A DNA stretch of 9,115 bases from an uncultured Oscillospiraceae bacterium (GTDB taxonomy: Bacteria > Bacillota_A > Clostridia > Oscillospirales > Oscillospiraceae): positions 1-9,115 of the forward strand of contig CANRMG010000067.1 of the NCBI GenBank assembly GCA_947631675.1, written 5' to 3'. Made by a program: the position numbers and the translations under genes. Shown here piece by piece: positions 5,880-9,115 of this stretch (its first letter is position 1; the number at the start of each line of letters is the position of its first letter). The notes under the pieces were generated by a model, which did not search any database, had not been told where the DNA came from, and saw nothing but the letters and a program-made list of their open reading frames with translations.

Positions 5880-6758
5880 ATGAAAAAGATCATCTCTATG
5901 ATCCTTGCCGTACTGATGCTGGCGAGCCTTGGTACTGTCGCTTTTGCCGATGAGGACGTGCTGACCGTAGCCCTGAGCCCTGACTTCGCCCCGCTGGAGT
6001 TCGTGGACACCTCCAAGTCCGGCCAGGACCAGTATGTTGGCTTCGACGTTTCCCTGGCCAAGTTCATCGCCCAGGAGATGGGCAAGGAGCTGGTCATCAA
6101 GCCCATGAGCTTCGACGCCTGCCAGGCCGCCGTGCAGACCGGCGCGGTGGATATGTCCATCTCCGGCTACCACTACACCGAGGAGCGGGCGGCCAACTTC
6201 AACCTGTCGGATAACTACTACACCGGCGACGGCGCCACCGGCCAGGTGATCATCACCCTGAAGGAGCACGAGGGCGAGTGGACCACCGCCGAGGACTTTG
6301 CCGACCTGACGGTGGGCGCCCAGTCTGCCTCTCTGCAACTGCAGCTGTGCCAGACGAAGCTGCCCGAGGGCGTGAACATCAAGCAGTTCTCCGACATCGG
6401 CACCGCTGTGGAGGCCCTGCGCAACGGCAACATCGACGCGCTGGCCCTGGCGGAGGAGAACAGCGTGGCCGTTCTGGCCAACAACGACGCCCTGGCCCTG
6501 ACCGGCTTCATGTTCGAGATCGACGAGAGCCAGGAGGCCAACCTCCTTATCATGCAGAAGGGCGCGGACGAGCTGACGGAGCAGGTCAACGCCATTCTGG
6601 CCAAGGCGCTGGAGGAGGGCCTTTATGAGCAGTGGGCCGCCGAGGCCAACGAGCTGGCCGGCGTCGAGACCGCCGAGGACGTGTCCTACGATGACGAGGG
6701 CAACGCCATCGTGGCCGAGGAGGAGGCCCCCGCCGAGGCGGAGGAAGCCGCCGAATAA
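5880..6758 (+). CDS. Amino-acid ABC transporter solute-binding protein (SBP_bac_3 family)
   Basis: This 292-residue exported protein is the extracellular binding component of a polar-amino-acid importer. It has a signal peptide (MKKIISMILAV through VAFA, cleavage likely after A23) followed by DEDVLTVALSPDFAPLEF, the usual first strand and ligand-pocket start of the family. GFDVSLAKFIAQEMG (54-68) and the SGYHYTEERAANFNLSD segment follow; R103 sits where family members contact the ligand carboxylate. The second lobe includes VGAQSASLQLQL and NIDALALAEENSVA. There is no lipobox cysteine, which is unusual for a binding protein in a single-membrane Firmicute. The last 25 residues (268-292) form an acidic, Ala/Glu-rich low-complexity tail with ten acidic residues. 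A strong ribosome binding site and consensus promoter suggest high expression. The ligand cannot be named from sequence alone; amino acid or a small conjugate is likely. Confidence 0.92.
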   Translation: MKKIISMILAVLMLASLGTVAFADEDVLTVALSPDFAPLEFVDTSKSGQDQYVGFDVSLAKFIAQEMGKELVIKPMSFDACQAAVQTGAVDMSISGYHYTEERAANFNLSDNYYTGDGATGQVIITLKEHEGEWTTAEDFADLTVGAQSASLQLQLCQTKLPEGVNIKQFSDIGTAVEALRNGNIDALALAEENSVAVLANNDALALTGFMFEIDESQEANLLIMQKGADELTEQVNAILAKALEEGLYEQWAAEANELAGVETAEDVSYDDEGNAIVAEEEAPAEAEEAAE

Positions 6759-6773
6759 AACACCGGTTCTTTC

Positions 6774-6808
6774 AAGCGCATGGCCGGGCATCCCGGCCGT
6801 GCGCTTTT
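6774..6808 (+). terminator. Strong intra-operon stem-loop / leaky terminator after the binding protein gene
   Basis: A 15-pair stem (6774-6788 with 6792-6806, one T-G wobble) closes a 3-base loop and runs into TTTT (6805-6808). Such hairpins between binding protein and permease genes commonly keep the binding protein in excess, by partial termination and by protecting the 3' end of its message. The short T-run suggests termination is incomplete. Confidence 0.75.
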
Positions 6809-6830
6809 CCCTGTAACGACGTCCGCGCAG

Positions 6831-6837
6831 AGGGAGG
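6831..6837 (+). promoter_or_regulatory. Ribosome binding site that decides the permease start
   Basis: AGGGAGG lies 8 bases before TTG 6846. The upstream in-frame ATG at 6780 has no such site and lies inside the terminator stem, so the TTG is preferred. Confidence 0.75.
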
Positions 6838-6845
6838 ATATATCC

Positions 6846-7520
6846 TTGACTGAGTATTTCAACAACATCGTAAAGATCCTGCAAAACTACTGGCAGGTAT
6901 TTTTCCTGACCGGCGTGAGCATCACGCTGCTGCTGTCCCTGGTGACCGTGGCCGCCGGGTCGGTGCTGGGCACGTTCCTGTGCCTGGGCCGCATGGCGAA
7001 GTTCAAGCCCCTGAACTGGGTGGTCATCGCCGTCGTAGAGGTGGTCCGGGGCACGCCGCTGCTGCTGCAGCTGTACATAGGCTATTTCCTGGTGCCGAAG
7101 CTGCTGCCCTTCTCTATCCCGGACATCGTGAGCGTGGGCGCGGCGCTTGTCATCAACTCCGCCTGCTACGTGTCCGAGGTGTTCCGTTCCGGCATCCAGG
7201 CGGTGGACCGGGGCCAGACCGAGGCGGCCCGGAGCCTGGGCATGTCCGGCGGCCAGACCATGCGGAAGATCGTCCTGCCCCAGGCCATCAAGAACATCCT
7301 GCCCGCCCTGGGCAACGAGTTCGTCACCATCATCAAGGAGACATCCCTGGCGTCCACCTTCTTCGTGGGCGACCTGATGACCTCCTACCTGATCGTCAAG
7401 GGCAACACCTACCTCACCATGGAGTGCCTGATGATAGTGGGCGCGACTTACTTCGTATTGACGTTCGTGCTGAGCAAGCTGCTGGGCGTGTTCGAGAGGA
7501 GGCTGAAGGCCAGTGACTGA
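6846..7520 (+). CDS. Amino-acid ABC transporter permease (HisM/GlnP family, TTG start)
   Basis: This membrane component of the importer has 224 residues, a normal length for the family, and about five helices. The transporter-specific EAA loop is intact: EAARSLG (126-132), then a spacer and RKIVLPQAI with P145, which docks onto the ATPase. The family motifs [32 protein letters not shown] and ETSLAS are also present. The TTG at 6846 is chosen from its AGGGAGG. A longer reading from ATG 6780 would start within the hairpin and add 22 residues unlike the family. It ends 8 bases inside the ATPase gene, so the two are translationally coupled. It probably acts as a homodimer, since only one permease gene is present. 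Confidence 0.92.
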   Translation: MTEYFNNIVKILQNYWQVFFLTGVSITLLLSLVTVAAGSVLGTFLCLGRMAKFKPLNWVVIAVVEVVRGTPLLLQLYIGYFLVPKLLPFSIPDIVSVGAALVINSACYVSEVFRSGIQAVDRGQTEAARSLGMSGGQTMRKIVLPQAIKNILPALGNEFVTIIKETSLASTFFVGDLMTSYLIVKGNTYLTMECLMIVGATYFVLTFVLSKLLGVFERRLKASD

Positions 7521-8268
7521 TACCGAGATGATCCGCACTGAAGATCTCCATAAGAGCTTTCAGATCAAGGGCCAGCCGCCCCTGCACGTGCTCAAGGGCG
7601 TGACCGAGCACGTGGACAAGGGCGAGGTGGTGTCCATCATCGGCCCCTCCGGCGGCGGCAAGAGCACCTTCCTGCGCTGCCTCAACCTGCTGGAAAAGCC
7701 GGAAGAGGGAAAGATATTCTTCGAGGGCGTGGAGATCACCAACGCCAAGGTGGACATCAACGTCCACCGCCAGAAGATGGGCATGGTGTTCCAGCACTTC
7801 AACGTGTTCCCCCATCTGTCCGTGAAGGAGAACATCACCATCGCCCCCACCATGGTGAAGAAGGTGGACCCCAAGGCGGCCGACGAGAAGGCCATGGACC
7901 TGCTGAGCCGGGTGGGCTTGGCCGACAAGGCCAACGAGCACCCCAGCCGTCTCTCCGGCGGCCAGAAGCAGCGTCTCGCCATCGTCCGGGCCCTGGCCAT
8001 GGAGCCGGACGTGATGCTCTTCGACGAGCCCACCTCCGCCCTGGACCCGGAGATGGTGGGCGAGGTGCTGGAGGTCATCAAGGGCCTGGTGAAGACGGGC
8101 ATGACCTCCGTCATCGTCACCCATGAGATGGGCTTTGCCCGGGAGGTATCCGACAGGGTGCTCTTCATGGACGGGGGCGTCATCGCCGAGAGCGGCAAGC
8201 CCGACGAGGTGTTCCAGCACCCCCAGAATCCCCGGACCAAGGAATTTTTGAGCAAGGTACTCTATTGA
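7513..8268 (+). CDS. Amino-acid ABC transporter ATPase (GlnQ/HisP family)
   Basis: This cytoplasmic ATPase drives the importer. It has 251 residues, typical of the family, and all motifs are intact. Walker A is GPSGGGKST (44-52), the Q-loop is at Q94 in [10 protein letters not shown], the signature is LSGGQ (147-151), Walker B is VMLFDE (167-172) with catalytic E172, the D-loop is SALD, and the switch histidine is H204 in VTHEM. The GTG at 7513 is preferred: AGGAGG lies 10 bases upstream and the gene overlaps the permease by 8 bases. The in-frame ATG at 7528 is too far from that site. The family is certain, but substrate specificity sits in the binding protein, so no specific gene name is given. 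Confidence 0.94.
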   Translation: MTDTEMIRTEDLHKSFQIKGQPPLHVLKGVTEHVDKGEVVSIIGPSGGGKSTFLRCLNLLEKPEEGKIFFEGVEITNAKVDINVHRQKMGMVFQHFNVFPHLSVKENITIAPTMVKKVDPKAADEKAMDLLSRVGLADKANEHPSRLSGGQKQRLAIVRALAMEPDVMLFDEPTSALDPEMVGEVLEVIKGLVKTGMTSVIVTHEMGFAREVSDRVLFMDGGVIAESGKPDEVFQHPQNPRTKEFLSKVLY

Positions 8269-8286
8269 CTATACACACCATACACG

Positions 8287-8310
8287 AGGCCGCCCGGAAA
8301 GGCGGCCTTT
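8287..8310 (+). terminator. Hairpin with short T-run after the ATPase gene
   Basis: AGGCCGCC (8287-8294) pairs perfectly with GGCGGCCT (8301-8308) around a CGGAAA loop, followed by only a few Ts. It is probably a leaky terminator. I see no good promoter between it and the next gene, so some transcription may continue into the amidohydrolase. Confidence 0.6.
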
Positions 8311-8333
8311 GTGCCGGAAAGGAGTTACGGATA

Positions 8334-9115
8334 ATGGATATGCAGGAGATGAAAAAGGCCATATCGGCCTATGTGGACGCCCACGCCCAGGAGTATATAG
8401 ACCTTTCCAACAGCATATGGGAGTACGCGGAGCTGTCCTTAAAGGAATATAAGTCCGCGGCGCTGTTCGTTGAGCTCCTGAAAAAGGAGGGCTTCACCGT
8501 AAAGGAGAACCTCTGCGGCATCGACACCGCCTTCAGCGGCAGCTACGGTTCCGGCGCGCCCCACATCGGCATCCTGGGCGAGTTCGACGCCCTGTCGGGC
8601 CTTTCTCAGAAGGCGGGGGCCCTGGAGCGGGAGGAGCTGGTGAAAAACGGCTCCGGCCACGGCTGCGGCCATAACCTGCTGGGGGCGGGCTCCTTCGCGG
8701 CGGCCTGCGCGGTGAAGGACTTTCTGCAAAAGACCGGCCTGCCCGGCACGGTGACCTTCTACGGCTGCCCCGGGGAGGAGGGCGGCGCGTCCAAGGCCTA
8801 CATGGCCCGGGATGGGCTCTGGAAGGAGCTGGACTGCGCCCTCAGCTGGCACCCGGGCGACACCAACGAGCTCATGACCGGCACCAACAACTCCTGCGTG
8901 CAGATCCTCTATAAGTTCAAGGGCGTGGCCGCCCATGCCGCCTCCAATCCCCATGACGGTCGCTCCGCTTTGGACGCGGTGGAGCTGATGAATGTGGGCG
9001 TGCAGTACCTGCGGGAGCACATGCCGCCCCAGGGCCGGGTCCATTACGCCATGGTGGACGGCGGCGGGCTCTCCCCCAACGTGGTCCAGCCCCACGCGTC
9101 GGTGCTGTACATGAT
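8334..9115 (+). CDS. M20 family amidohydrolase, AbgB-like (3' end beyond window)
   Basis: The first 260 residues of a metallo-amidohydrolase of the M20 (M20D/AbgB-type) family are visible; full members are usually well over 400 residues. Metal-site and catalytic residues are in place: C111 and H113 in GHGCGHNLLG, the glutamate pair E148/E149 in CPGEEGG, and H173 in SWHPG. ILGEFDALSGL (80-90) and GVAAHAASNPHDGRSA (197-212, with H201 of the inserted dimerisation domain) are typical of the AbgB branch. There is no signal peptide, so it acts in the cytoplasm. AAAGGAG lies 9 bases before the ATG. AbgB relatives hydrolyse p-aminobenzoyl-glutamate, and other family members cleave N-acyl amino acids or dipeptides. 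Lying 65 bases after the ABC operon, it may hydrolyse what that importer brings in (inference). The substrate is not determined. Confidence 0.9.
   Translation, partial: MDMQEMKKAISAYVDAHAQEYIDLSNSIWEYAELSLKEYKSAALFVELLKKEGFTVKENLCGIDTAFSGSYGSGAPHIGILGEFDALSGLSQKAGALEREELVKNGSGHGCGHNLLGAGSFAAACAVKDFLQKTGLPGTVTFYGCPGEEGGASKAYMARDGLWKELDCALSWHPGDTNELMTGTNNSCVQILYKFKGVAAHAASNPHDGRSALDAVELMNVGVQYLREHMPPQGRVHYAMVDGGGLSPNVVQPHASVLYM

Noticed and set aside
5721..7538. A 605-residue open frame on the minus strand
   Set aside because: It runs antisense through the binding protein and permease genes and across the promoter. Its His/Gly/Leu-rich composition is what a GC-rich gene gives on the opposite strand, and it matches no family.
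8439..9095. A 218-residue open frame on the minus strand
   Set aside because: It is antisense to the M20 amidohydrolase, whose metal-binding motifs show that the plus strand is coding.
1..9115. CRISPR arrays, transposons, tRNA or rRNA genes, phage genes
   Set aside because: No regularly spaced repeats, transposase or integrase motifs, terminal inverted repeats or structural RNA sequences were recognised on either strand.

Overview
The window looks like chromosomal DNA of a high-GC Firmicute, most likely a gut clostridium of the Oscillospiraceae type (for example Flavonifractor-like). This is inferred from the strongly GC-ending codons, AGGAGG-type Shine-Dalgarno sequences before most starts, textbook sigma-A promoters, and the gene families present. 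I cannot name the species from the sequence alone. There are two operons that diverge from a 474-base AT-rich intergenic region, with one gene cut off at each window edge.

Left part (5405 down to 1, minus strand): eight tightly packed, mostly overlapping genes for a membrane ion-translocating module of the Mrp antiporter / Mbh (membrane-bound hydrogenase) superfamily. In transcription order they are mrpE, mrpF, mrpG, a short MbhD-like (DUF4040) gene, a fused MbhE-MrpB gene, mrpC, mrpD/mbhH, and a second MrpD/NuoL-like proton-channel subunit cut by the window start. No full-length MrpA is seen. Its C-terminal parts appear as separate genes, as in Mbh/Mbx/Mbs complexes, so hydrogenase-like or oxidoreductase subunits may follow beyond position 1. 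The mbhD-like gene appears to carry a one-base frameshift: its frame runs about 200 bases into the next gene as a Pro-rich nonsense tail, while the neighbouring frame would stop 3 bases before the next ATG.

Middle (5406-5879): a consensus promoter reading left into the Mrp/Mbh operon, two similar AT-rich dyads of the form ATTCAT-N6-(A/T)TGAAT, and a consensus promoter reading right into the ABC operon, followed by a leader of about 100 bases.

Right part (5880 to 9115, plus strand): a polar-amino-acid type ABC importer made of a solute-binding protein, a membrane permease and an ATPase. A strong stem-loop lies between the binding protein and the permease and probably sets their expression ratio. 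A second hairpin follows the ATPase, and then comes an AbgB-like M20 amidohydrolase cut by the window end. Together the right-hand genes suggest uptake of an amino acid or small amino-acid conjugate and its hydrolysis in the cytoplasm. The left-hand genes would couple an H+ or Na+ gradient to redox chemistry or to cation exchange.
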